NCBI GenBank assembly: GCA_029721435.1
Contig: CM056573.1
Span: forward strand, 151,549,947-151,613,946
Direction: 5' to 3'
Length of the DNA: 64,000 nt
From: Gymnothorax reevesii
Taxonomy: Eukaryota; Chordata; Actinopteri; Anguilliformes; Muraenidae
The position numbers were made by a program, and so were the translations under genes. Under the pieces are notes generated by a model. It saw only the letters and a program-made list of their open reading frames with translations. It was not told the origin of the DNA and ran no database searches. Positions within the stretch are counted from its first letter, which is position 1, and every line of letters begins with the position of its first letter. Below, one piece after another: positions 21,600 through 32,332 of this stretch.

Positions 21600-23364
21600 T
21601 GCAGGTCTCCTCTTTGAGAATTTAGGGTTATTGCCGGGTCTCCCTAGCGGTGATGACAGGCTTTCTGTGCCTGTACCCCATAATTCCACCAGCTTTTCCT
21701 TGCGTCCTTTTTCCGAAAGGGAAGTGCTTGATGCACTTCGTAGCATTGATCCTAAGCAGTCTACTGGTGCGGATAAATTAAACTCAGGCCTTTTATTGCT
21801 GGCTACACCCTTAATTGCAAATATATTGACGCATATTTTTAATTTATCCCTGTTGACTGGTTCGATTCCTGTCTTATGGAAAATGGCCTTTGTTCTACCC
21901 TTACATAAGGGTGGCTCTTCTGATGATCTAAATGACTATCGGCCAATTTCAAAACTGCCATGCTTAGCTAAGTTTTTGGAGAAGCTGGTCAATAATCAAA
22001 TTGGATCATTTCTATTGGACCATGCTGTTCTGAATGTGTTTCAATCAGGCTTCAGACCAGGTCACAGCACTGTCAGCTGCAGCTAAGGTTTTAAATGATA
22101 CTGTTTATACCTTGGACAATAAGCAAGATTGCGCTGCCCTTTTTATTGACTTATCCAAGGCGTTTGACACTGTTGACCATTCTCTACTCATAAAGCGGTT
22201 AAGTGCTGTTGGGTTTGATATGAAATCTTTAAATTGGTTTAAAGATTATCTTTCTGGTAGGTGTCAAGCAGTTGTAGCTGATGGCTATCAATCTGACTTT
22301 ATATTTCTTAACAAGGGGGTTCCTCAAGGATCCATCTTGGGGCTCCTGCTATTTGCACTTTTTATTAATGATTTTGGTGCTAATTTTATTAGTAGCACAA
22401 TCCATTTATATGCAGATTATATGGTAATGTACTCAGCTGCCACTTCTGCTGAGGTTGCTCTTCAAAATTTGCAGTCAGATTTCAAAATCTTTCAACAAGA
22501 CCACAAACTAATTTTAAACTCTGAGAAGACAAAATTCATGCTATTTTCTCAGAAACCTAGTGCTAGATTTTATAATGGTAGCATTACTACAATAAGTGGA
22601 ATTTGAATTGAAAGGGTTCCTTGCTGCAAATACCTGGGAATTTGGGTTGATGATAAACTTAATTTTAGGAAGCACATATATGAGCTGGCAAAGAATTTGA
22701 AACCTAAACTGGCCATGCTATATAGAAATAAAGCCTGCTTTCCGAAGAGTTGCAGAAGGAGGATTGTTCAGGCAACTATTCTATCAAGAAAAGATTATGG
22801 CGACATAATCTATATGCTGCTGCTTCTTCATCGCTGAAGTCGCTAGATGCAGTATACCACGCTGTCTTAAGGTTTTTAATGGGTGATGGTTTTAGAGCGC
22901 ATCACTGTAGTTCATACTTAAAGGTTGGTTGGTCCTCATTGGCCATTAGAAGGGAGCATCATTGTTGCCTTTTTATACACAAGTCATTGCTGGGTAAGCT
23001 GCCTGGTTATATTGCCGGTTTGCACAATTTTAGAATGGGGGAGTACAATCTACGTGGTCTCGATTATTTGGTTTTAGATATCCCGAGGGTTCATTCAGAA
23101 CTGCGTAAAACTGCCTTCCAGCACTATGCCCCTCAGAAATGGAATAGGCTGCAACAATTGTTAAAATTGGAAGGACTTATTTCATTTGATTGTTTCAGAA
23201 GTCTTTTATTGTCTGCCATGAAGCATGAATGTACTTGTCTTGTGTAGTTTTCTGTTTGTTTTATTGTCATATTTGGTTGTTTTTATGGTTCATAACTGGG
23301 CTCCGTTGCAAAAGGGAGCTTGCTCTCAATCGGACTCCCATTATAAATAAATAAATAAATAAAT
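21600..23364 (+). mobile_element. 5'-truncated non-LTR retrotransposon (jockey/I-like LINE)
   Basis: It contains a reverse transcriptase relic followed by a 3' UTR (ggctccgttgcaaaagggag, ctcaatcggactccc) and an ATAA repeat tail ending at 23364. The 5' end, including the endonuclease, is missing, as is usual for LINE copies. No clear target duplication was identified. The clade (jockey, I/Nimb or CR1-like) is inferred from motif flavour only. Confidence 0.8.
21631..23247 (+). pseudogene. LINE reverse transcriptase, broken
   Basis: Three plus-strand frames (21631-22086, 22034-22606, 22750-23247) give successive reverse transcriptase motifs: STGADKLNSGLL, DLNDYRPISKLPCLAKFLEK, FQSGFRPGHST, then LFIDLSKAFDTVDHSLLIKR, then GVPQGSILGLLLFALFINDF. 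The catalytic Y-x-D-D box is changed to YADY. A KYLGIWVDD-like thumb segment lies in the gap after 22606. The C-terminal part ends QHYAPQKWNRLQQLLKLEGL before the 3' UTR. The frameshifts and the lost catalytic aspartate make it inactive. Confidence 0.82.
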
Positions 23365-24262
23365 CCACGTATAGGCATTGTGCTTATATGCGCATCAATA
23401 TGGTAGCTGTAACATGAATGGGATGCGGCGCGAATGCGATAACTGCAAAGATTATGGAGGATAAGAAAAAAAAAATTGCGCTCAGAAACAGACTCCTCAG
23501 CGAAAAAGACACAAACTGTCCAAAGTGTGGGACCACGACACGTTGAAAACGTATAGTGCAGCGTCTCTTCTGTCAAAACAGTTTTCTCGCCTCAGAAGCG
23601 CTTTGTCAATGCTGCAGCACTTAAACCGAAAACATCCAGTCTATGCATTCTGTTCTCAGAGTGGAATGGACACAAGGTAACAAACGTTAGCAGTTGCATT
23701 TCATTTAAATTTATGTTTGTCTAATTGTGATTAAGGCTATTAAAGACCGTGAGTTTGCTTAGGCAATAATTACTGACTGGCAAAAGACGTAAATCAGTTT
23801 GGTGGCAATGTGTCCCTACATAAGCAAAGTTTTGTTCAAGAAATCAATAAGCCACAAAAAAAAAATCAAACCATACTGCCAATTTGTTCAAGTATGAGCT
23901 TCATTGGAGTTGTAATTAGGTTATTCACACACACTCTTGTTTCTGTCTGCCCTTGGCCTCTGATAACTGCAGGTTATCAGAGGGAAAAAAAGTGTCATAT
24001 TACACTCTTCTTGTTTGAAGGGGGAAGCATCATATTCAATATGAACCTTTTCATGTTGCTGTTTTCAGGGGTCAATCAACCCATTTCAGATCGTTTATAA
24101 ACGAAAAATGATGAAAAAATGTTTTCACCTGAAATACCATGGCTTCAACTTTTAAAATAAGTGAGATATGCACCAATAAAAAAATTACAATAACAATAAG
24201 CAAGTATAGAAAGCAATATCTGAGCAAGAGAAAAAAATGAAGCACAAGAGTATAAATAAAAC
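23365..24262. other. Intron sequence, nothing firm
   Basis: Contains 'ctctgataactgcaggttatcagag' at 23955-23980, a small hairpin. No exon was recognised. Confidence 0.35.
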
Positions 24263-24263
24263 T

Positions 24264-24770
24264 AGATAACTCGGTCACCACAGGGACCGAGTCGTGCATC
24301 TCCCCGATACCCAATTTCAAACAAAATGGCCTCCGGCAGCCATATTGGACGTCCGAAATTGACGAAAACTGGTCTTCAGCATTGTAATATTATTTATATA
24401 TCTTCGCCTGTGTAAAATTTGAAAACATTCCTGTAATAACTGTAGCTACCAGAGCTCGGAACATAAAAAATTTCAGACAAAATGGCTGTCGGCAGCCATA
24501 TTGGACGTCTGAAATTGACAAAAATCGGTCTTGAGCATTGTCATATACATCTTCGCCTGCGTAAAATTTGAAAACATTTCTGTAATAATGGTGGCTTCCA
24601 GAGCCCGGAACATAAAAAAATTTCAGACAAAATGGCCGTCGGCAGCCATATTGGTCGTCCGAAATTGACGAAAATCGGTCTTGAGCGTTGTCATATATAC
24701 CTTTGCCTGTGTATAATTTGAAAACATTCCTGTTATAATTGTGGCTTCCAGACCCCAGAACAAAATCTCT
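24264..24770. repeat. 150-bp tandem repeat, three copies
   Basis: The landmark 'caaaatgg' followed by 'cggcagccatattgg' recurs at 24322, 24478 and 24628, spacing 156 and 150 bp. Each unit also carries 'aaatttgaaaacatt' and 'gtggcttccag'-type text. An 8-bp hairpin, actcggtc...gaccgagt (24270-24293), precedes the first unit. The array is AT-rich and non-coding. Confidence 0.8.
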
Positions 24771-25100
24771 GCGACGGCGGCCCCGAAACTAAACCATAGT
24801 ATCTCCTAACCATCATTGTCAGGGAGATACAAATAGTGGCAAAGCCACTGTTCCCGCTTGGCCAAACATGGTCAAAATGGAACGCCCCCTATTGACCAAA
24901 GTATCGGTCCGATTTGGCTCAAAATCGAACTTGGCCGAGACCTTATGACCATATATACACATATGAAATAGGAAAAGGATAGGTCAAAAACTGAAGGCGC
25001 TAAAGCGCAGACAATCCAAAAGTTTACTCACGCACGAATGCATGCACGACAGACCACTAAAGACGCCGAGCATATCATAAGCCCCTTGGGCTTTTCGGCC
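24771..25100. repeat. Probable dispersed repeat remnant
   Basis: The sequence has filler typical of degenerate dispersed repeats (ggtcaaaatggaacgccccc, gaaggcgctaaagcgcag) and ends near 'aagccccttgggctttt', a short hairpin at 25080-25097. Boundaries are unclear. Confidence 0.3.
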
Positions 25101-25235
25101 ATATAGGCTAAAAAGTAAACAATTGGCTTTTCATTTCAGAGACTCATCTTATTTTCTCATTAGAATATTACAATTGCTCTTGAAGAAAACAAAGGTGATT
25201 TAATCAAACTAGATTTAGTCAGTAACATGGCTTAC

Positions 25236-25470
25236 AGGATACCCCCCGCAACAACAAGTAGTCGGGCAGTACCACAGTCAATAGACCTTCCAGCAAAAAA
25301 AAAAAAAATTTCAAAATCGGATGAGTAGGTTATGAGATCTAGGTCCGGACGCACAGACGTACGCACACACACACAGACACACGCACAGACACACACACGC
25401 ACGCACACACGGATGGACAAAGCAAATCCAGTATACCCCCCTAAACTTCGTTGCGGGGGGTATAATAATT
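25236..25470. mobile_element. MITE-like element with C/G-run inverted ends
   Basis: Starts 'ggataccccccgcaac' and ends 'gttgcggggggtata', giving 14-15 bp inverted ends. The core is a CA/GCAC microsatellite. It is 235 bp long and non-coding. Confidence 0.6.
25358..25416. repeat. CA-rich microsatellite
   Basis: Imperfect (CA)n/(CGCA)n run inside the MITE-like element. Confidence 0.8.
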
Positions 25471-25734
25471 GACCAAGCGTGCACTATCACTTTTCAGATT
25501 ACTCGACTAATCACCAGAAGATTTGATAGATTACTCGATTACTGAAAGAATCGATTACTGCAGCCCTACTGCTCTCCATCTCTGCCTCTGTCAGCAACCG
25601 ATGCGCATTTGTGTGTGGCTTGGGGATCGGGGGCCGGGACTGCTTACTTCGGCTAAGCACAATAACCTACTGAAATGACTACACCAGTTACAGCAGTTTT
25701 CACTTGTCCATATTCTAATCCGTGTTCAAGCTTG

Positions 25735-25855
25735 ACTTGCTAGTGAATATTCAATAACTGATCCGAATGTGCCATCCAGGAATAGAATAGGGCATAAATA
25801 GAGCAGCCCCATGTGTCATGTCTGATATTGTCTACATCTACGCAGGGGGGTTAAC
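25735..25855 (+). repeat. Dispersed repeat, copy B
   Basis: Second copy of the repeat at 20060-20240, in the same orientation. Shared blocks include 'gaatattcaataactgatcc' and 'tctacatct'. Confidence 0.55.
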
Positions 25856-26932
25856 TGAAGCTCCTGACCGACAGCTTCTGCATGAGCAGAAATATTATTC
25901 TGCACCGATTGGACAACTGCAAGAATAAGCAGGGGCATAGGTGTTCCTAATAAATTGATCTGTGGGTCTATACAGTATGTGACCTATCATTTGTGGCTGC
26001 TGAGCTGAAAACAGGAAAAACAAAAAATCTCTTTCAACTAATAAAAAGTCCTGGCTTATTTCCAATAATTTTCCTTCATTCACAGGTTTTGTGATTTTTA
26101 CAACAATCTATGGGCAAGTAACAATGCAGTCTTTTTCTAAATCCAATGCATGGGCAACTCAAAAATATATGCAATTCAGAAGAGTAGCCATTTCTGCGTT
26201 AACTTCTGGCATATCCTGAATGCTGGCTGCCAAGTCCATCGTGGACTGTTTAAATCAAAACAATTGTTCGCTACATGTATCCACAATTTTAATTGCAAAT
26301 ATATTGTGCCCAATTTCATGTTTCAGAGATTTCTCATCTTTCTCCAATGGGAAGAATTGGCTACACCTGATTGTGTAAAGGGGTTTTCACAGTTAATGCA
26401 TTGCAAATCAAGGAAAATGACTGGAAAAATCACTCATTTAAAACTCCTCACTTTTAAAGCCATTAGTTCCTTCTAGTGTTAAGCTCAACAGCGACTACTG
26501 GACATCTCAGGAATGTAGGACCAAACCAAAAATAATAAACGCTTTCATTTTCTTGATTTGGTTGGATCAAGAATATACCTTAACTCGAGCGGGATACCTG
26601 GCAGAGGGTCTAATGGTGTCCAGATTTTCACTTTCAGATTTATACTGTCCCAATTTCAACACTATAAACACGGCAAATCCTGTGAATACATTTCTTTACA
26701 TTAACAATTAATTTCTTTTTTACAAAATGGGCTACTGCAGTGAAATTATCTACATCTGAATGACAAATTCTGCGAAAAATCTCTATCTCAGCATTTGGGG
26801 GGGTATGCATGTCTTAGGTCAAATGACATACCATTGATAGCATCGTAAAGAAGAACATCTACTAAAATATGAGCCAAAAGAATACAGATATAATTTACAT
26901 CAAGACTATACAAAGAAAGCACATCGACTCAC
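25856..26932. other. Intron sequence, nothing recognised
   Basis: Intron of zinc-finger gene 1 between exons 2 and 3. No repeats or RNA genes were identified. Confidence 0.35.
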
Positions 26933-27475
26933 AATGAGGGTTGAGACCCAATGGGTTCATGTGAGGGACCTCTCCAGTGGGAGAACGGAGAACAGCCCCT
27001 CCCTCCTCCTCACCCATTTCCTCCTGAGTATGTGTAAGCACGTGCTTCTGGAGAGCCTTGGACATGCTAAATCTCTTCCCGCAATCCTTGCAAACATAGG
27101 GCCTTTCCCCGGTGTGAGTGCGCCGGTGGTACTTCAGCAAAGTCAAGGTCTTGCAGGGCTTTCCACAATCAGAGCACGTGTAGCCATGCAGGCCGAAGTG
27201 GACTTTCTTGTGGATGGTCAACTCAGAGGACCTAGAAAAGGCTTCGCCACAAATTGGACACTTGAATGGCTGTTTCTCAGTGTGAGTTCGCTGGTGTGCC
27301 AAGAGCTCAGTAGAGCAGGTGAAGTGACGGTCACACACATAACAGGCGAAAAGTGAATCCCCCAGCATGCATTGCTCATACTCAGCTGGGTGACTCTGCT
27401 TGAGGTGGCGCTCCTTGCTCTTGTGATCACTGAAGATTATGTGACACTCCAGGCACTGCAGGGACAGCTGGGCAG
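26933..27475 (-). CDS. Exon 2 of zinc-finger gene 1: five C2H2 fingers (ZNF576-like)
   Basis: The acceptor CCATCTCTACAG|CTGCCC and donor CTCATT|GTGAGT bound a 543-bp, phase 1-1 exon of 181 codons. It carries five fingers of the C-x2-C-x12-H-x3/4-H form in order: LQCLECHIIFSDHKSKERHL (H-x4-H), FACYVCDRHFTCSTELLAHQ, FKCPICGEAFSRSSELTIHK, YTCSDCGKPCKTLTLLKYHR and YVCKDCGKRFSMSKALQKHV. The last three are joined by Kruppel-type linkers (THTGERP between fingers 4 and 5). Finger 4 has Cys in place of the usual aromatic residue (GKPCKT). The first two fingers, with the 'KERHLKQSHPAEY' spacing, resemble the start of vertebrate ZNF576; that is recognition from memory, so no symbol is given. Expected role: sequence-specific nuclear DNA binding. 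Confidence 0.85.
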
Positions 27476-27811
27476 CTGTAGAGATGGGGATACAGAGAGG
27501 ACCAAGAATAATCTTTGTAAGAAAGAGACTGGGAATAATAGAAAATATTTGCCTTAGCTGGACAAACAAAAATGTCCGTTAAACCCTTGCTGCAGCCATG
27601 AAGCAATCCAGGATGTATAGGTCCTCAAAACAACAGTCTGACCCAGAGTCTGGTTGTGCAAACACAATAATGCTACTTATGCTAGTGGCATAAGCAGTCT
27701 TGGTGCTGACTGCAAAAGACTGCTGACAGCAAGCATGCACTCAATTCCCAGAAAACCCCAATTGCTTATGTTCTAAATGACTACATAATGCATCAGCCTT
27801 GTGTATATATA
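27476..27811. other. Intron flank, nothing recognised
   Basis: Short interval between exon 2 and a Tc1 relic. Confidence 0.35.
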
Positions 27812-28651
27812 CGCTACTGGTCAAGTTTTAGAACACCCCAATTTTTCCAGGTTTTTTAATAAAAAATTAAGCAGTTTAATTGTCTCATTGTACTCTGGAA
27901 TGAAAGCATAGACGTGATAGAAAAAAATGAAAAATCGAAGTTAAAAAAGAAATCATGGAATCAATTTATTAACCAAAATGTATTTTAAACTTTTGACTCA
28001 AAGTAGCCACCTTTGGCAAATGTAACAGTTGAACACACTCGTGGCATTCTTTCTACAATGGAAATCAAATATTCTTCAGAAAGTTCTTCCCAACTCTGTT
28101 GCAGAAGTTCCCATAAATGTGTGGCACTTGTGGGTTGCTTTCCTTTCACTCTTCTGTGCAGTTCATCTCGATGGGGTTTAAGTCTGGAGACTGCGCTGAC
28201 CACTCCATGTTTTCAAGCTTACCATCTTGTTTTTTTTCCTAAGGTAGTTCTGGCAGAGCTTGGACTTATGTTTTGGGTCATAATCTTGCTGTAGAGTGAA
28301 CCCATGACCAACTAGGTGCATACCAGAGGGTACAGCATGGCGCTGCAGAATGCTGTGGTAGCCACTTAGGTTCAGGGTGCCTTTCACTGATCCTGGATCC
28401 AGGAAAAAAGCCCCAGACCATCACGCTTCCTCCTCCATGTTTGACAGTTGATGTCACACACTCAGGAACCATCCTTTCACCCACTCGACATGTACACAAA
28501 CACCTGGGTAACCTTACCTTTTGTTTAAAACTTCTGACAGTACACAACTTACCTTTGTGCCATTTCAAGCTATTCACTGGACTGGAACTGCATAATTTTC
28601 AATAAAAAAACTGGAAAAATTTGGGTGTTCTAAAACTTTTGACCAGTAGTG
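27812..28651 (-). mobile_element. Tc1-like element, decayed
   Basis: Inverted ends cgctactggtcaagttttag (27812) and aaaacttttgaccagtagtg (to 28651) are typical Tc1-like termini. A TA lies at 27810-27811, but the partner on the right has become GA. Length is 840 bp, well below a full element. Confidence 0.82.
27985..28577 (-). pseudogene. Tc1 transposase remnant (catalytic half)
   Basis: Minus-strand fragments give VKHGGGSVMVWGFFPGS, which includes the hallmark GGGSxMVWG strand before the catalytic domain. Further along they give HRDELHRRVKGKQPTSATHL and ELSEEYLISIVERMPR, the C-terminal helix. The N-terminal DNA-binding half is missing, and frames shift at least twice, so the copy is dead. 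Confidence 0.78.
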
Positions 28652-28794
28652 GAGAGGAAGATAAAGGATCATTCCGTGCCAACTCACCTAAATTTCAAAA
28701 ACCTCCCCAGGTCACCACCTCAGATTTTGCTGGAAAAATTCTTAAATGTATATCTATATAACTCTACCCACCATGCAAAACATTAGCTTTCAAT

Positions 28795-29310
28795 TCCTCA
28801 TAGTTTAAAAAATATAGCCCTTTGAAATGTGGCCCTAAAAATGCCACGTGAAAAACGCATTTTCTTCTAACTTCAGGGGCTTATAATTTTATAATGGACT
28901 CTTTTAGAAAGCTAATATTGCAAATATTTACTAATTGGCATCCAAATTTTTCAGTTATGGCATCTGAGATACATATTTCTCACTCTGTAGGAAGCCAAAA
29001 ATGGCTTTTTGGCCAAAATGAGCTAAAATAAGGTGAAACGATAGGAGCCCTCCTGAAAATATGGAAAAACTTAGAATTTTTCCTCATAACACAGTGATTA
29101 TGAGGTCATTACCTATTCACATGTACATTTCTGCCAGGATAACACTGTTAGGTTGGTGGGGCTCGAAAATGGGCCAATTTTGTCCCCTGGTTTGACCATG
29201 TGGCTAGGGGTTTAGGATCTTCATATTTTTTCTGATGATTGCCTCATATAAGGTATATCTACTCACCAAATTATTTTATTTAACGCCCATGTCTTCATAT
29301 TAAAATCTTT
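28795..29310 (+). repeat. Left arm of a long palindromic element (interrupted by DIRS)
   Basis: Reverse-complementary to 35410-35935. Matching blocks include 'gggccaattttgtcccctgg' (29170) against 'ccaggagacaaaattggccc' (35520), and 'atgccacgtgaaaaacgc' (28839) against 'gcgtttttcacgtggcat' (35877). Confidence 0.78.
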
Positions 29311-29523
29311 AGGTTATTTACATAACCCCGGTTCTCTGAGTAATATGAGTGAGATGTCTCACTATGGGATGCACGCCTCGCTGCAGCCTCAGAAGCATTA
29401 ATCTCATTACGCCAATCCTGATTGGCTGGTGAACGTGTCCGTCCGCCCAGGTGGTACACCCACCTTAAATAGCTCATGCGGACGGCACCACGTCATTCAA
29501 GATAAGCACCTCTTCTCACTCGC
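29311..29523 (+). repeat. DIRS inverted terminal repeat (3' end of element)
   Basis: The part from 29351 to 29523 is the reverse complement of 34289-34455 almost base for base. The outermost 40-50 bp differ between the two ends, as in known DIRS elements, and each outer end has its complement in the internal region. Confidence 0.9.
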
Positions 29524-29544
29524 CCCAGCAAGAAGGGTTGTCTG

Positions 29545-29641
29545 GTGAGACATCTCACTCATATTACTCAGAGAACCGGGGTTATGTAAATAACCTAAAG
29601 TTCTCTTTCATAATATTTCGCTCGATGTCTCACTATGGGAT
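29545..29641. repeat. DIRS internal complementary region
   Basis: 29545-29596 is the reverse complement of the left outer end (29311-29362), with near-perfect match. 29599-29641 is the reverse complement of the right outer end (34438-34480). The two blocks abut, forming the expected template that joins both ends in a circular intermediate. Confidence 0.9.
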
Positions 29642-29712
29642 ATCGTAGCTCCCGTATTGCCAGACAAGCTTATCCAGCGTCCACCAACCCACAGAGAAGC
29701 AATCTGTTCCAG

Positions 29713-30250
29713 TCAGGACAGCAGAACCGCGCGCGCCACGCACGGGGCGGAAACGTCCAGCTTATAAAAGCGGACAAAAGTGAGAGGCGAGGACCAACTC
29801 GCCGCTGCACAGATGTCCTGAACAGAAACTCCCCTGAATAAGGCCCAGGATGCGGCCAAGCCCCGGGTCGAGTGCGCCCGCAGGCCCACAGGCGGCTGCA
29901 AACCCCGACACGTATAGGCCAAAGCAATCGCCTCCACCACCCAATGGGATAGGCGCTGCTTAGTGATAGGTTTTCCTTTATGACGATTAGCCCAGGAGAC
30001 GAACAGCTGATCGCTCCTCCTGAATCCCCTAGTCCTGTCCATGTACATGCGCACCGCACGGACTGGACATAACGCGTGCGACTGCTGCTCCTCTGTTGAG
30101 GCAGCAAAGGCCAGAAGGTCAATTGGAGAACATGAGCCCACCACCTTAGGCACAAAAGCCGGGTTGGGCCTCAAAATCAACCTTACATCTCCCGGGAAGA
30201 GCTGAGCGCATGACGAGAAGCTTGTGCGGCCAGACGTGCGCTAGTGCGTC
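29713..30250 (-). pseudogene. Tyrosine recombinase, C-terminal fragment (DIRS)
   Basis: The minus-strand frame reads PGDVRLILRPNPAFVPKVVG, then HALCPVRAVRMYMDRTRGF, a LFVSWANRHKGKPITKQRLS helix, then LRAHSTRGLAASWAL, and SSPLTFVRFYKLDV before the stop. HxxR in AHSTRG and the tyrosine in FYKLDV are the expected second-box catalytic residues of the YR family. The N-terminal half and the first catalytic arginine are missing: immediately upstream the frame joins the RNase H tail (GIDALAHVWPHKLL), so an internal deletion removed several hundred codons. The fragment itself is open. Confidence 0.85.
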
Positions 30251-31720
30251 TATGCCAAGGGGAGCATCCATGCCGCGCAGAGAGTAAAACAGCGCGCACT
30301 GCGCGTTTTCTCTCGCCGCGAACAGATCTACCGCGGCCCGACTGAACCGGGCCCATATCTGTTCCACAATCTCCGGGTGCAGAGTCCACTCCCCATACAC
30401 CGGCGCACCCCTGGACAACAGGTCCGCGCCTGTGTTCAAGACCCCCGGGACGTGCGTCGCTCTCAAGGAGAGGAGACGGCCGCAGCTCCACAGGATCAGT
30501 TTGCGTGCCAGCATGTGCAACTGACAGGAGCGCAACCCCCCCTGACGGTTGATGTACGCCACCGTCGTCGTATTGTCCGTCCTCACCAGGACATGATGAC
30601 CCATGAGAGATGGCAGGAGATGTTTCAGGGAGAGGAACACTGCTGAAAGTTCCAGAAAATTTATGTGAGACTGCTGGAGGCCCACACTCCAGCGGCCCCT
30701 CACAGACCGGCCCCCGTGAATTCCGCCCCAGCCCGTCAGGCTGGCGTCTGTTGTGACCACCTTCCTGGACAGGACCGAGCCCATTGGGACCCCCTGGGTC
30801 AGAAAGGACGGGGTCCGCCAGTGACGCAGCGCCCTGGCGCATTCCAGTGTGACCAAGACTCTCCGCGTGCCGTGACGCACAGGATCTAGCCCGCATGAGG
30901 CCACCCAAAGCTGGACTTCTCTCATGTGGAGGCGACCGAGATGGATCACGAGGATGGCAGACGCCATCAGACCGAGTAACCGAAGACACAATCTGAATGG
31001 AACAAACCTGCCTGGATAAAAAAAGCGCGAGGCATGCCCTGAAAGCTCTCACTCGTTCCGCCGAGAGGCGAGCTGTGAAAGACACCGAATTCAGGGATAA
31101 CCCCAGAAAGATAGCATCTTGCGCTGGGGACAGCATGCTTTTCTCCGCGTTTATCACAAAACCCAGATAGACTAGGTGCTGTGTGAGAATACGCGTGTGC
31201 GCCCTGGCTTCCTGCTCCGATTGCGCCAAAAGCAGCCAATCGTCCAGGTAAGTGGCCAGACGGATGCCCCGCCGTCTCAGCAGGGCTATTGCTGCCTCCG
31301 TGCACCGCACGAACACCCTCGGGCTTAATGACAGACCGAAAGGGAGCACGCGATACTCGTAGCAGATCCCCTGGAAAGCGAACCTCAGATACTTTCTGTG
31401 GGGAGGATAGATTGGGATGTGGAAGTACGCGTCTTTCAGATCGATTGAAATGAACCAATCGTTCTGACGTACAAGACGCAACAGGGATGCGTGTGTGAGC
31501 ATCCTGAACTTGTACTTCCTGAGATATTTGTTCAGAGCCCGTAAATCCAGGATAGGGCGAATACCGTTCCCCCCCCCCGTTTGGGGACTAGGAAATACCT
31601 GGAGTAGAAACCGCTCTGACATTGTGCGGGAGGGACGACACAGATTGCTCCTTTGTTTAACAGTGAGAAAATTTCCTCCTGCAAAACACGAGCTGACTCT
31701 CCCCGCGCCTGGGAGTGTAT
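30250..31720 (-). pseudogene. DIRS reverse transcriptase / RNase H, two frameshifts
   Basis: Reading through three frames gives a full RT-RH. The first frame has EEIFSLLNKGAICVVPP and SGFYSRYFLVPKRGGG. A shift at a C-run (31566-31580) leads to NGIRPILDLRALNKYLRKYK, ISIDLKDAYFHIPIYP, YEYRVLPFGLSLSPRVF and TYLDDWLLLAQS (the catalytic Y-L-D-D). A shift near an A-run at about 31018 leads to RNase H, with TTDASLTGWGGIHGG, NFLELSAVFLSLKHLL, VRTDNTTTVAYINRQGG and HVPGVLNTGADLLSRG. All catalytic acids of both domains appear present. Both shifts sit at homopolymers, so real decay and base-calling error are both possible. No methyltransferase domain was seen. Confidence 0.87.
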
Positions 31721-31839
31721 AACGCCGGCGAATCGCGGGGGGACAGCGGCGAATTGCAGCCTGAACCCCCTCGAAATCGTCCTTAACACCCAGGGTGGGG
31801 CTGCCAGTGCGACCCATCTCCGCCATCTGAGGGCGAGAG

Positions 31840-32015
31840 GTGATGTGCACTGCAGCCCTTCCACAACAAGAGGGCCCAGCCGCAGTGCGGTGGCGCCCTC
31901 TTGTGGCGGAATGACACAGCTCCCGGGTGACGTGCCCTGCAGCCCTCCCACCACAAGAGGGCCCAGCCGCAGTGCGGTGGCGCTCTCCTGTGGCGAAATG
32001 ACAAGGCCCCCGGGT
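31840..32015. repeat. About 80-bp tandem duplication in the DIRS element
   Basis: 'caagagggcccagccgcagt' followed by 'gcggtggcg' occurs twice, near 31868 and 31948, with 'ctgcagccct' before each. It lies between the Gag-like and RT reading frames and is partly CpG-rich. Confidence 0.75.
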
Positions 32016-32332
32016 GGCGTGCTTATTTTGACAGATTTGGCTTTCTTTATTTTCAGCTGCGCCCTCGGCACTCGGCCTGGCTGCGACAGCGGGACACAAT
32101 TTATTCTCTTTGAGAAAACTTTTGTGTATGTGCGTGCTTGTGGACATGAGAGGGGGGCAACCGCTAAACCCCGCGACGTCAAATGTCCATCTCTCCCGGC
32201 TTGCACTGGCACGGTCCGAGGCAGCTGGGAGATAGGGGCGTGGGGAGCCCCTGGGTGCACGCCCGAAAGCCAAACAGGTGGAGCCGGAGAACAGGGAACT
32301 TCCAGCTGCGTCACCAGTGGAGAGAGGGGGGG

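Noticed and set aside
24322..24770. CRISPR-like spaced repeats
   Set aside because: Units of 150 bp without short direct repeats and unique spacers, in a vertebrate genome.
28178..28387. Separate small minus-strand gene
   Set aside because: Lies wholly inside the Tc1 element and represents shifted frames of its transposase.
31720..32273. N-terminal part of the long minus-strand frame before the DIRS reverse transcriptase
   Set aside because: The text before the RT motifs reads as non-coding leader and includes a tandem duplication; real RT coding starts in another frame near 31700.
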